Made by a program: the position numbers and the translations under genes. 11,855 bases of DNA from positions 1 to 11,855 of the forward strand of contig JAAYQB010000022.1 in the NCBI GenBank assembly GCA_012519525.1, written 5' to 3'. A model generated the notes under the pieces. The model searched no databases, had not been told where the DNA came from, and saw only the letters and a list, made by a program, of their open reading frames with translations. Source of the stretch: Bacteroidales bacterium (GTDB lineage Bacteria > Bacteroidota > Bacteroidia > Bacteroidales > WCHB1-69). This document shows, one piece after another, positions 1 through 6,355 of the stretch. The first letter of the stretch is position 1, and each line of letters begins with the position of its first letter.

Positions 1-68
1 AAAAACAATACCAAAATAACACCCAATATACCAATAAGCGTTTCTGTAAAAAATATTTTTCTATTCAT
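1..68 (-). CDS. N-terminal fragment of an unidentified membrane or exported protein (truncated by window edge)
   Basis: The minus strand has an ATG at 68-66 followed by 22 uninterrupted codons that run off the left edge. The peptide begins MNRKIFFTETLIGILG and continues into a hydrophobic run (roughly residues 11-22), which looks like a signal anchor or first transmembrane helix. It lies 240 nt downstream of the DUF58 gene on the same strand. In many Bacteroidota, DUF58 genes sit in a MoxR/Bat operon with membrane VWA proteins, so a Bat-like protein is possible. The long gap argues against tight coupling, and 22 residues cannot identify a family. No Shine-Dalgarno sequence is visible, as expected for the phylum. 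A chance open frame cannot be excluded. Confidence 0.4.
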   Translation of the reverse strand, partial: MNRKIFFTETLIGILGVILVLF

Positions 69-308
69 TATAAATCAATTTCTATATTTTTAGAGATTAA
101 ATTCCTTTTGATATAGTTAGTAGTTTTTTTCTTCAAAAAATCACAGACAAAAAATAATTTTTTATTTTTGCTTTAAATTTCTTTTTATTTTTGCCATGAA
201 TCATTGGGTGTGTGATTTTTTTATGGTTTTTTGTACTAATAAAATATCAGAACGAATAAATAAGATATGGATAAGGCTGAAAAAACAGCATATTTTGAAG
301 ACATAATT
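69..308. other. AT-rich intergenic region with long-range inverted repeat
   Basis: This 240-nt gap separates the DUF58 stop codon from the next minus-strand start. No convincing gene is seen. It contains an 11-bp perfect inverted repeat (AAAAAATCACA at 135-145, TGTGATTTTTT at 211-221). It also has a 13-bp direct repeat, TTTTTATTTTTGC, at 159-171 and 182-194. A small stem-loop (GCTG-A6-CAGC, 276-289) lies just after the DUF58 gene, but it has no U-tract on the minus strand, so it is a poor terminator. A promoter for the left-edge gene may be here; I cannot assign one. Confidence 0.5.
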
Positions 309-1241
309 TTAAGGCATTTTTTGTCTTTTTAGAAAATAAGTATACAAAACTTTATAAAATCCCTCATTAATATTAGTTTCAACTAAATCAATTAAATATT
401 GTTCGCAACGTAATTTTAATTCTTGTTTATATTCTCTCATCGATTTTTGATATAGTGTTCTCATCTCACTTGCATTCACTTTAATTACCTCTTGCGTTTC
501 CATATCAATGAATTTATAAGGTTTATTGTCAAATTCAAAATTGATTTCTAAACTTTCATCATAAACATGAAAAAGAATAACTTCGTGTTTGTTATGGCGC
601 AGATGTTTTAAAGCTAAAAACATTTCTTCTTGTTCTTGTACATTGTCAAACATATCGCTAAAAATAACAACAAGAGAGCGTTTATGTATCCGTTCGGCTA
701 TTTCGTGTAAAGAGTCAATTACATTGGTCGTTTGTTTTTGATTTTCATCATAATTCGATAACAATTTTTCTAATTCTGTTGTTATCATTTTAATATGAAT
801 ATTATTTGATTTTGCTTGTGAATGAAAATCAATTTTATCGGAAAACAACGATAAACCTACTGCATCGCGTTGTTGTTTTAGCATTTGAATAATAGCCGCA
901 GCTGCATACACCGAAAAATAAAGTTTTGATGGCGTTTCTAAAGACAATGTCTTTCTAATTGGAAAATACATAGAAGAAGATGTGTCAATAATGATTTGAC
1001 ATCGTAAATTAGTTTCTTCTTCGTATTGTTTTACAAATAGTTTATCTGTTCTACCATAAAGTTTCCAATCTATATGACGCGTAGATTCTCCCGTATTATA
1101 AGGACGATACTCGGCAAATTCGACAGAGAATCCATGAAAAGGACTTTTATGTAAACCGGTGATAAAACCTTCAACTAATTGTTTAGCAATCAATTCTATA
1201 TTGCTGAATTGTCGAAGTTTATTAGTGTCTATACGGCTCAT
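309..1241 (-). CDS. DUF58 domain protein with von Willebrand A-like fold
   Basis: A 310-residue soluble protein of the DUF58 family. The N-terminal half carries the family signature: an R-x-Y-x-x-G-x-x-x-R-x-I-D-W stretch at about residues 46-59, followed by a conserved F-V-K-Q segment at 69-72. A MIDAS-like metal-binding motif D-T-S-S-S follows (D86, S88, S90), with a later strand ending F-S-D (194-196) typical of VWA folds. No signal peptide or membrane segment is seen, so it is probably cytoplasmic. DUF58 proteins usually work beside a MoxR-type AAA ATPase in aerotolerance, stress or envelope functions, but their biochemistry is poorly defined. No moxR gene adjoins it here: the gene upstream is clpB, divergently oriented. 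The start at 1241 gives the standard family N-terminus, and no Shine-Dalgarno is present. Confidence 0.9.
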   Translation of the reverse strand: MSRIDTNKLRQFSNIELIAKQLVEGFITGLHKSPFHGFSVEFAEYRPYNTGESTRHIDWKLYGRTDKLFVKQYEEETNLRCQIIIDTSSSMYFPIRKTLSLETPSKLYFSVYAAAAIIQMLKQQRDAVGLSLFSDKIDFHSQAKSNNIHIKMITTELEKLLSNYDENQKQTTNVIDSLHEIAERIHKRSLVVIFSDMFDNVQEQEEMFLALKHLRHNKHEVILFHVYDESLEINFEFDNKPYKFIDMETQEVIKVNASEMRTLYQKSMREYKQELKLRCEQYLIDLVETNINEGFYKVLYTYFLKRQKMP

Positions 1242-1440
1242 AAGTTATTATATATTTATCGTCTATAACACAACGCTATTAATGTGTTTTTATTTTTTTA
1301 TAGTAAATAATTTTTTTAATCGAATTTACTGACATATCAGCAGTTTCTTGTTCTGTATATATGCCTAACTGTCAGTAAATTCATCTTGGAATGAGATTTG
1401 AACACATAAAAAATAGTTTTAAATTAATATTAAAAAAATT
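1242..1440. promoter_or_regulatory. Divergent control region between the DUF58 gene and clpB
   Basis: This 199-nt gap must hold promoters for both flanking genes. A perfect 13-bp inverted repeat, GAATTTACTGACA at 1322-1334 and TGTCAGTAAATTC at 1370-1382, encloses 35 nt. Inside its left part is a second small dyad, CTGA-CATA-TCAG (1329-1340). The sequence TAGTTTTA at 1414-1421 matches the Bacteroidota -7 box (TAnnTTTG) except at the last base. The only upstream TTTG (1397-1400) is 13 nt away, shorter than the usual spacing. No CIRCE element (TTAGCACTC-N9-GAGTGCTAA) is present. The dyad could be an operator or an RNA stem in the clpB leader; this is inference. Confidence 0.5.
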
Positions 1441-4041
1441 ATGAATATCGAAAAATTTACAATAAAAAGTCAAGAGGTAATCAGTAAAGCACAGCATATT
1501 GCATTGGGAAAACAGCAACAACAGATTGAAAATGCTCATTTGCTCAAAGCTATTTTTGAAGAAGACAAAGACATTGTTCCTTATTTGTTGAAAAAGAATA
1601 ATATAAATACTGCTATTTTGATACAGGCTGTTGATAAAATGGTAGATAGTTTGCCTATCGTTAGTGGTGGAAGCGGTATTTATTTATCGAATGCTGCTAA
1701 CCTTAGTTTGCAAAAAGCGATTAGCAGCTTAACTGAATTTAAAGATGATTATGTGTCTATAGAACATTTATTACTTGGTATATTACAGTCCAACGACAAT
1801 AGTTCACAGCTTTTAAAAGACAGCGGATTAACAGAAAAAGGATTAAAGAAAGCAATTATGGAATTGCGTAAAGGAAGTCGCGTTGATTCGCCTCATGCCG
1901 AAGAAAGTTACAATGCTTTGAATCGTTATGCTCTTAATTTAAATGATTTAGCACGAAAGGACAAATTAGACCCCGTTATCGGAAGAGAAGAAGAAATCAG
2001 AAGAGTATTGCAAATTCTTTCGCGGCGTACGAAAAACAATCCTATTTTAATAGGAGAAGCCGGAGTAGGGAAAACGGCTATTGCAGAAGGTTTAGCTCAT
2101 CGAATTGTTTCGGGGGATATTCCTGAAAATTTGAAGTCGAAACAAATTTTTTCTTTGGATATGGGGGCTTTGATTGCCGGAGCCAAATACAAAGGAGAAT
2201 TCGAGGAAAGATTAAAAAGTGTTATCAAAGAAGTTACACACAATGATGATATTATTTTATTCATTGATGAAATTCATACATTGGTAGGTGCAGGTGGAGG
2301 TGAAGGCGCTATGGATGCGGCAAATATTTTAAAACCTGCATTGGCAAGAGGAGAATTAAGAGCCATTGGAGCAACGACAACTAACGAATATCAAAAATTT
2401 ATCGAAAAAGATAAAGCATTAGAACGTCGTTTTCAGGTTGTTTATGTTGATGAACCCGATAGAAGTGCTTCTATTTCCATTTTAAGAGGATTAAAAGAAC
2501 GCTATGAAACACATCATAAAGTTAAAATATTGGACGAAGCCATTATTGCTTCCGTTGATTTATCACAACGCTATATCTCCGACCGTTCACTTCCCGATAA
2601 AGCTATTGATTTAATTGATGAAGCTGCTGCAAAATTGCGTTTGGAAATCGATTCGGTACCTCAAGCCTTAGATGATATTGAACGTAAAATTAGACAATTG
2701 GAAATAGAACGCGAAGCGATAAAAAGAGAAGGTGATAAAGAAAAAGTAGAAGATTTAAGCAATCAAATTGCAGAACTTAACCAAGAACGTAATAGTTTAA
2801 AAGCACGTTGGGAGCAAGAAAAAGAACTAGTAAACAATATACAACAATATAAAAATGACATTGAAAATTTTAAATTTCAAGCATTACAAGAAGAGAGAAA
2901 CGGCAATTACGGCAAAGTTGCCGAAATACGTTACGGAAAAATAAAAGAATTAGAAACGGCTATCGAAACTACTACTAAACAATTACATGAAATACAAGGC
3001 GGCAATCCAATGATTGATGAAGCTATCGGAGCCGATGATGTTGCTGCTATTGTTGCCCGATGGACGGGAATCCCTGTAAACCGTATGATGCAAAGTGAAA
3101 AAGAAAAGCTATTGCATTTGGAAGAAGAATTACACAAACGTGTTGTCGGACAAGATGAAGCTATCGAAGCCATTGCAAATGCAATACGTCGTAGTCGTGC
3201 AGGTTTGCAAGATAGTAAGCGACCGATAGGTTCATTTATTTTTCTTGGGACAACAGGTGTTGGAAAAACGGAATTAGCCAAAGCCTTAGCTGAATATTTA
3301 TTTAATACCGAAAATGCTATTGTACGTATTGATATGTCTGAATATCAAGAAGCTCATTCCATTTCAAGATTAGTAGGAGCTCCTCCGGGCTATGTCGGTT
3401 ATGACGAAGGTGGACAATTAACCGAAAAAGTCAGACGGAAACCTTATTCTGTCGTGTTTTTTGATGAAATAGAAAAAGCTCATCCCGATGTGTTTAATAT
3501 TTTATTACAAGTATTAGACGATGGAAGATTGACTGATAATAAAGGACGTACTGCTGACTTTAAAAATACGATTATTATCATGACTTCCAATATTGGCTCG
3601 CATATCATTCAAGAAAATTATAACAAAGAAAGTGATTTTTCTGATGAAAATATATTGGAACAAACACGTTTGGACATCATGCAACTTTTACGTAAAACAA
3701 TACGCCCCGAATTTCTTAATAGAATTGATGAAATACTGATGTTTAAGCCGTTAAGTAAAAAAGAAATACGCGATATTGTGATTTTGCAAATCGATTATCT
3801 AAAAGCAATGTTAGCGGAAAATGATATTACTATTGAGCTGACAAACTATGCAATAGATGCTCTATCCGAATTAGGTTATGACCCACAATATGGCGCACGA
3901 CCTTTAAAACGTGTAATACAGAAAAATATCTTGAATAATTTATCAAAAATGATACTTTCGGATAAACTCACTAAGGATGGAGAAATTACCATTGACATAA
4001 TCGATGATAATTTTGTGTTTTATAATAAAAAAGAGCATTAA
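1441..4041 (+). CDS. clpB: ATP-dependent disaggregase ClpB
   Basis: An 866-residue Hsp100 chaperone of usual length. ClpB forms cytoplasmic hexamers that thread aggregated proteins through a central pore and hand them back to DnaK. Domains in order are: two Clp-N repeats (about 1-145); AAA+ module 1 with Walker A GEAGVGKT (205-212), pore-loop KYKG (249-252), Walker B IILFIDE (271-277) and an arginine-finger region ALERRF (326-331); the long coiled-coil middle domain (about 400-520) that separates ClpB from ClpA and ClpC and binds DnaK; and AAA+ module 2 with Walker A GTTGVGKT (603-610), pore-loop GYVG (650-653), Walker B VVFFDE (671-676) and sensor-2 GAR (818-820). All catalytic motifs are intact. 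It is transcribed alone, divergent from the DUF58 gene and convergent with trxA. dnaK lies in the same window but not in the same operon. Confidence 0.98.
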   Translation: MNIEKFTIKSQEVISKAQHIALGKQQQQIENAHLLKAIFEEDKDIVPYLLKKNNINTAILIQAVDKMVDSLPIVSGGSGIYLSNAANLSLQKAISSLTEFKDDYVSIEHLLLGILQSNDNSSQLLKDSGLTEKGLKKAIMELRKGSRVDSPHAEESYNALNRYALNLNDLARKDKLDPVIGREEEIRRVLQILSRRTKNNPILIGEAGVGKTAIAEGLAHRIVSGDIPENLKSKQIFSLDMGALIAGAKYKGEFEERLKSVIKEVTHNDDIILFIDEIHTLVGAGGGEGAMDAANILKPALARGELRAIGATTTNEYQKFIEKDKALERRFQVVYVDEPDRSASISILRGLKERYETHHKVKILDEAIIASVDLSQRYISDRSLPDKAIDLIDEAAAKLRLEIDSVPQALDDIERKIRQLEIEREAIKREGDKEKVEDLSNQIAELNQERNSLKARWEQEKELVNNIQQYKNDIENFKFQALQEERNGNYGKVAEIRYGKIKELETAIETTTKQLHEIQGGNPMIDEAIGADDVAAIVARWTGIPVNRMMQSEKEKLLHLEEELHKRVVGQDEAIEAIANAIRRSRAGLQDSKRPIGSFIFLGTTGVGKTELAKALAEYLFNTENAIVRIDMSEYQEAHSISRLVGAPPGYVGYDEGGQLTEKVRRKPYSVVFFDEIEKAHPDVFNILLQVLDDGRLTDNKGRTADFKNTIIIMTSNIGSHIIQENYNKESDFSDENILEQTRLDIMQLLRKTIRPEFLNRIDEILMFKPLSKKEIRDIVILQIDYLKAMLAENDITIELTNYAIDALSELGYDPQYGARPLKRVIQKNILNNLSKMILSDKLTKDGEITIDIIDDNFVFYNKKEH

Positions 4042-4055
4042 GCAAAATGAAGTAG

Positions 4056-4096
4056 AATATATTATACCGAGAAATAAAAGGTATAATATATTTTAT
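4056..4096. terminator. Stem-loop between convergent clpB and trxA, probable bidirectional terminator
   Basis: A perfect 13-bp stem, AATATATTATACC (4056-4068) and GGTATAATATATT (4080-4092), closes an 11-nt loop. It begins 15 nt after the clpB stop codon. On the plus strand a T-rich run (TTTTATTT) overlaps and follows the right arm. On the minus strand the U-tract is poor, so termination of the trxA transcript here is less certain. The stem is A+T-rich apart from two G-C pairs at the loop side. Its position between two convergent stop codons supports the call. Confidence 0.65.
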
Positions 4097-4117
4097 TTAC
4101 AAAATCAGTCATTAAAT

Positions 4118-4432
4118 TTATAATAATTCATCTATTTTTTTCTGCAATTCCGGTTTGCGAATAATACCTACGTGTTTGCCTGCTAACTCTCCATTTTTAA
4201 TAAACAATAAGGTAGGGATATTTCTAATTCCGAATTGCATTGTTAATTGTGGGTTATTGTCTACATTTACTTTTCCAATAAGTGCTTTGTCTTTATATTC
4301 TTCTGCAAGCTCTTCAATAATAGGAGCCACCATTCTGCATGGACCGCACCATTCTGCCCAAAAATCTACAACCACAAGAGTATTATTCTCTATTAATTCT
4401 TTCCAGTTATTGTCAAGTATTTCAAATGCCAT
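4118..4432 (-). CDS. trxA: Thioredoxin
   Basis: A 104-residue single-domain thioredoxin of typical length. It is a cytoplasmic dithiol-disulfide oxidoreductase that is reduced by thioredoxin reductase and passes electrons to ribonucleotide reductase, peroxiredoxins and methionine sulfoxide reductases. The active site W-C-G-P-C is at 28-32, the conserved F-W-A-E before it at 24-27, and the cis-proline at P73 in the context N-I-P-T. There is no signal peptide, so it is not a TlpA- or DsbE-type envelope protein. It starts 15 nt after the stop codon of the coiled-coil membrane protein gene on the same strand, so the two are probably co-transcribed. No Shine-Dalgarno is seen. No thioredoxin reductase gene is in the window. 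Confidence 0.97.
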   Translation of the reverse strand: MAFEILDNNWKELIENNTLVVVDFWAEWCGPCRMVAPIIEELAEEYKDKALIGKVNVDNNPQLTMQFGIRNIPTLLFIKNGELAGKHVGIIRKPELQKKIDELL

Positions 4433-4447
4433 ATTAAATTAATTTTT

Positions 4448-5368
4448 TTATTTTAAAACTAAAATTGCTTCTCCTATATAATCCGTATCTGTAAATAATT
4501 GAGCAGTATAAGTTCCCGGTACTGCTTTATCGCCTTTGCGTAAATCCCACACCATAGTTATTTTTTTAGCTTTATTTTCATATTGTATAGTTGATTTAAT
4601 GGTGTATTGCAGTAATTTTTCATTATTGGTAAAGGTATAAGCATCTCCTGAGCCAAGAGCTAATACTCTTCCATCGGGAAGCGAAATTCTACAATATAAA
4701 TTAAGTTCTCCGGCAGGAATCAGTTCGTTTTCACTTAAAGTGAAACTTACTTGGAACTGGTCAATTCTTTTTGCTTTTTCTGTTTCACTTTCTTTCTTTC
4801 CGCTCAGACGTAATGCAATTCCTTTAAAAGATATATTATAGGCTTTTAATTTTGTTGCCGTACTTACTTTTTCGCTAAGAACTTCTTTTTCTTTTACCAA
4901 TTCTTCTTTTTCTTGCGATAATTTGATGTTTTTCTCTTTTACTTCCTTGTTTTCTAACGTAAGATTTTTATTAACAGTATATAATGAGTCTAATAAATAA
5001 ACATATTCTTTCCCTTGATTTTGCAATAATTCTAATTTTTTCTTTATTTTACGATAATCGGCTTGTGCATGAATTAATCGTTCTATTTCTTTTGCTTGAC
5101 GTACTATGGCACTGTCTTTTTCCGATAATTGCTCATTTAATTCGCCATATTCACTTTTAATGATTTCGTACTCACGTAAAATGGAATCTAACTCTGCTTG
5201 TAGTTCAACTTGCTGATCAATAGATGCTTTTTTTTCTATTACTACTTGGCGTATGTTTAGTGAAAAGTAAATTAATAAAATGGCTAAAATAACCGATATA
5301 ATAGCAAATATAATCGTTAATGTTTTATATTTTTTTATTTCTTTGATGAAAATTTCTTCTTGTCCCAT
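4448..5368 (-). CDS. Membrane-anchored coiled-coil protein with C-terminal beta-rich domain, function unknown
   Basis: A 306-residue protein that I cannot assign to a named family. Visible parts are a short lysine-rich N-terminus (K9, K12, K13, K15), one transmembrane helix (about 17-36), a long Glu/Lys-rich heptad region typical of coiled coil (about 40-172), and a C-terminal domain (about 175-306) with alternating hydrophobic residues and Gly/Pro turns suggesting a beta-sandwich. By the positive-inside rule the N-terminus is cytoplasmic and the rest periplasmic. A single cysteine (C226) lies in the C-terminal domain. It is the first gene of a probable two-gene unit with trxA and has its own promoter-like -7 box. 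Because thioredoxin is cytoplasmic, a direct redox partnership is unlikely. An envelope scaffold or sensor-like role is possible but is only inference. Confidence 0.85.
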   Translation of the reverse strand: MGQEEIFIKEIKKYKTLTIIFAIISVILAILLIYFSLNIRQVVIEKKASIDQQVELQAELDSILREYEIIKSEYGELNEQLSEKDSAIVRQAKEIERLIHAQADYRKIKKKLELLQNQGKEYVYLLDSLYTVNKNLTLENKEVKEKNIKLSQEKEELVKEKEVLSEKVSTATKLKAYNISFKGIALRLSGKKESETEKAKRIDQFQVSFTLSENELIPAGELNLYCRISLPDGRVLALGSGDAYTFTNNEKLLQYTIKSTIQYENKAKKITMVWDLRKGDKAVPGTYTAQLFTDTDYIGEAILVLK

Positions 5369-5397
5369 AATGATTTATCATAATATAAATAAAGTTA

Positions 5398-5405
5398 CAA
5401 ATATA
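5398..5405 (-). promoter_or_regulatory. Bacteroidota-type -7 promoter box for the coiled-coil/trxA unit
   Basis: On the minus strand this reads TATATTTG, an exact match to the TAnnTTTG -7 consensus of the Bacteroidota housekeeping sigma factor. It lies about 30 nt upstream of the start codon at 5368, leaving a leader of roughly 20-25 nt. No clear -33 TTTG is found at the usual 19-21 nt spacing, so the promoter call rests on the -7 box and its position. Confidence 0.5.
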
Positions 5406-5486
5406 AAAAAATATTAGCTATCTTTGGATAATTTTTTAAAAAACATTAAAAAAAAATAATAATCTTATAGTCAGGCAATTAATTTC

Positions 5487-6179
5487 ATGAAAACATTGTT
5501 AAGTGATTTTATTTCTTTTTTTTATCCGAATTATTGCTCTTTATGTGGCAAAAATTTAACAAAAAATGAAGAATATTTATGTTCACATTGCTTAATAGGA
5601 TTGCCTAAAACCGATTTTCATTTAAGTAGCCTCAATCCTTTAGCGTATCTTTTTATTGGAAAAGTAAGAATAGAAGCTGTAACGGCATATTTTTATTTTA
5701 AAAAAGGAAGTAATGTTCAAACGCTGATTCATCAATTAAAATATAGGGGACAACAAGAAATCGGGTCGTTTTTCGGGTATTTAATGGGATTGGATTTAAA
5801 AGAAAGTGAGCTATTTAATTCGGTAGATATTATTATTCCGGTTCCTTTACATGCAAACAAGAAACAAAAAAGAGGATATAATCAAAGTGAACTAATAGCA
5901 ATAGGAGTACAAAAGGCTTTGTCTAAACCATTAGATACTAAAACTTTAATTAGACATATAGATACGGATACACAAACAAAAAGAACGCAATATAATCGCT
6001 GGGAAAACACACATGATATTTTTGTTGCTCTTGATGAACAAAAATTGGAAAACAAACATATATTATTAATCGACGATGTTATAACAACCGGGTCAACGCT
6101 TGAAGCTGCAGCATATACTTTATTGCAAATTCCCAATACTCGTGTCAGTATTGCTTGTTTAGCTTGTGCGGTTTTATAG
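5487..6179 (+). CDS. comF: ComF family protein (phosphoribosyltransferase-like, zinc-finger N-terminus)
   Basis: A 230-residue ComF homologue of usual length. The N-terminus holds a four-cysteine zinc-binding pair (C17-x-x-C20 and C32-x-x-C35). The rest is a type I phosphoribosyltransferase-like domain with the family segment K-R-G-Y-N-Q-S-E (128-135), a T-Q-T-K-R-T-Q-Y-N-R-W-E-N motif (161-173) and the PRPP loop L-L-I-D-D-V-I-T-T-G-S-T (193-204). In naturally transformable bacteria ComF acts in the cytoplasm during DNA uptake and interacts with helicase and priming proteins. Many non-transformable bacteria also carry it, and the substrate of its transferase fold is unknown. No other competence gene is in the window. 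The start gives the standard short leader before the first cysteine pair. It is divergent from the coiled-coil gene and 176 nt upstream of thyA. Confidence 0.93.
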   Translation: MKTLLSDFISFFYPNYCSLCGKNLTKNEEYLCSHCLIGLPKTDFHLSSLNPLAYLFIGKVRIEAVTAYFYFKKGSNVQTLIHQLKYRGQQEIGSFFGYLMGLDLKESELFNSVDIIIPVPLHANKKQKRGYNQSELIAIGVQKALSKPLDTKTLIRHIDTDTQTKRTQYNRWENTHDIFVALDEQKLENKHILLIDDVITTGSTLEAAAYTLLQIPNTRVSIACLACAVL

Positions 6180-6256
6180 CAAAATTACGTAAAAATATTT
6201 TTTATCGCATAAAAACAATAAAACATTTATTTTCTCAGTTAATTATAATAAATACA

Positions 6257-6330
6257 TCGTATGAAACATACATGCTCAACTAATTTTGACACGCAAGTAG
6301 CTAAATATAAAGCATGTGAGTTTTATACGA
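6257..6330 (+). promoter_or_regulatory. Candidate structured RNA leader upstream of thyA
   Basis: A long inverted repeat has left arm 6257-6276 and right arm 6311-6330. As RNA, 19 of 20 positions can pair (two are G-U), with one A-A mismatch and a 34-nt loop. No U-tract follows, so it is not a standard intrinsic terminator for comF. The right-arm segment GTTTTATACG (6320-6329) can instead pair with CGTATGAAAC at 6353-6362, which contains the thyA AUG. The sequence CGTATGAAACA occurs exactly twice, at 6258-6268 and 6353-6363. The two hairpins are mutually exclusive. A regulatory role is inferred; a small palindromic repeat element is the main alternative. Confidence 0.45.
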
Positions 6331-6341
6331 CCATCAACTAA
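6261..6341 (+). CDS. Possible 26-codon leader peptide upstream of thyA
   Basis: An open frame from ATG 6261 to TAA 6339-6341 encodes 26 residues, beginning MKHTCSTNFDTQVAKYK and ending with Tyr-Thr-Thr-Ile-Asn. It ends 14 nt before the thyA start. The ATG lies in the left arm of the inverted repeat, and codons 20-23 cover the right-arm segment that could mask the thyA AUG. A translating ribosome would therefore cover that segment near the end of the frame. No Shine-Dalgarno is present, which is uninformative in this phylum. It has no recognised homology or membrane segment, and it may be a chance frame. Confidence 0.25.
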   Translation: MKHTCSTNFDTQVAKYKACEFYTTIN

Positions 6342-6355
6342 AAAAACATGAACGT

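Noticed and set aside
1267..1288. AACACA/TGTGTT stem followed by a T-rich run, resembling a plus-strand terminator
   Set aside because: No plus-strand gene ends upstream of it, the stem is only 6 bp, and it lies in a divergent promoter region.
2931..3281. 116-codon minus-strand frame inside clpB
   Set aside because: It is a shadow frame antisense to the second AAA+ module; no independent start signals or recognisable domain.
4155..4442. 95-codon plus-strand frame opposite trxA
   Set aside because: It lies fully antisense to a clear thioredoxin with an intact active site, and its composition follows from the reverse complement of that gene.
5439..5451. AAAAACATTAAAA shared by the comF (5439-5451) and usp (7161-7173) upstream regions
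   Set aside because: Short, A-rich, at different distances from the start codons and without dyad symmetry; expected by chance at this composition.
6191..6202. AAAAATATTTTT palindrome after comF as a terminator
   Set aside because: It has no G-C pairs and no loop, so the stem would be too weak to terminate transcription.
6274..6280. GCTCAAC resembling an integron attC inverse core site in the palindrome upstream of thyA
   Set aside because: No matching GTTRRRY core is found at the other end, and no integrase or cassette structure is present.
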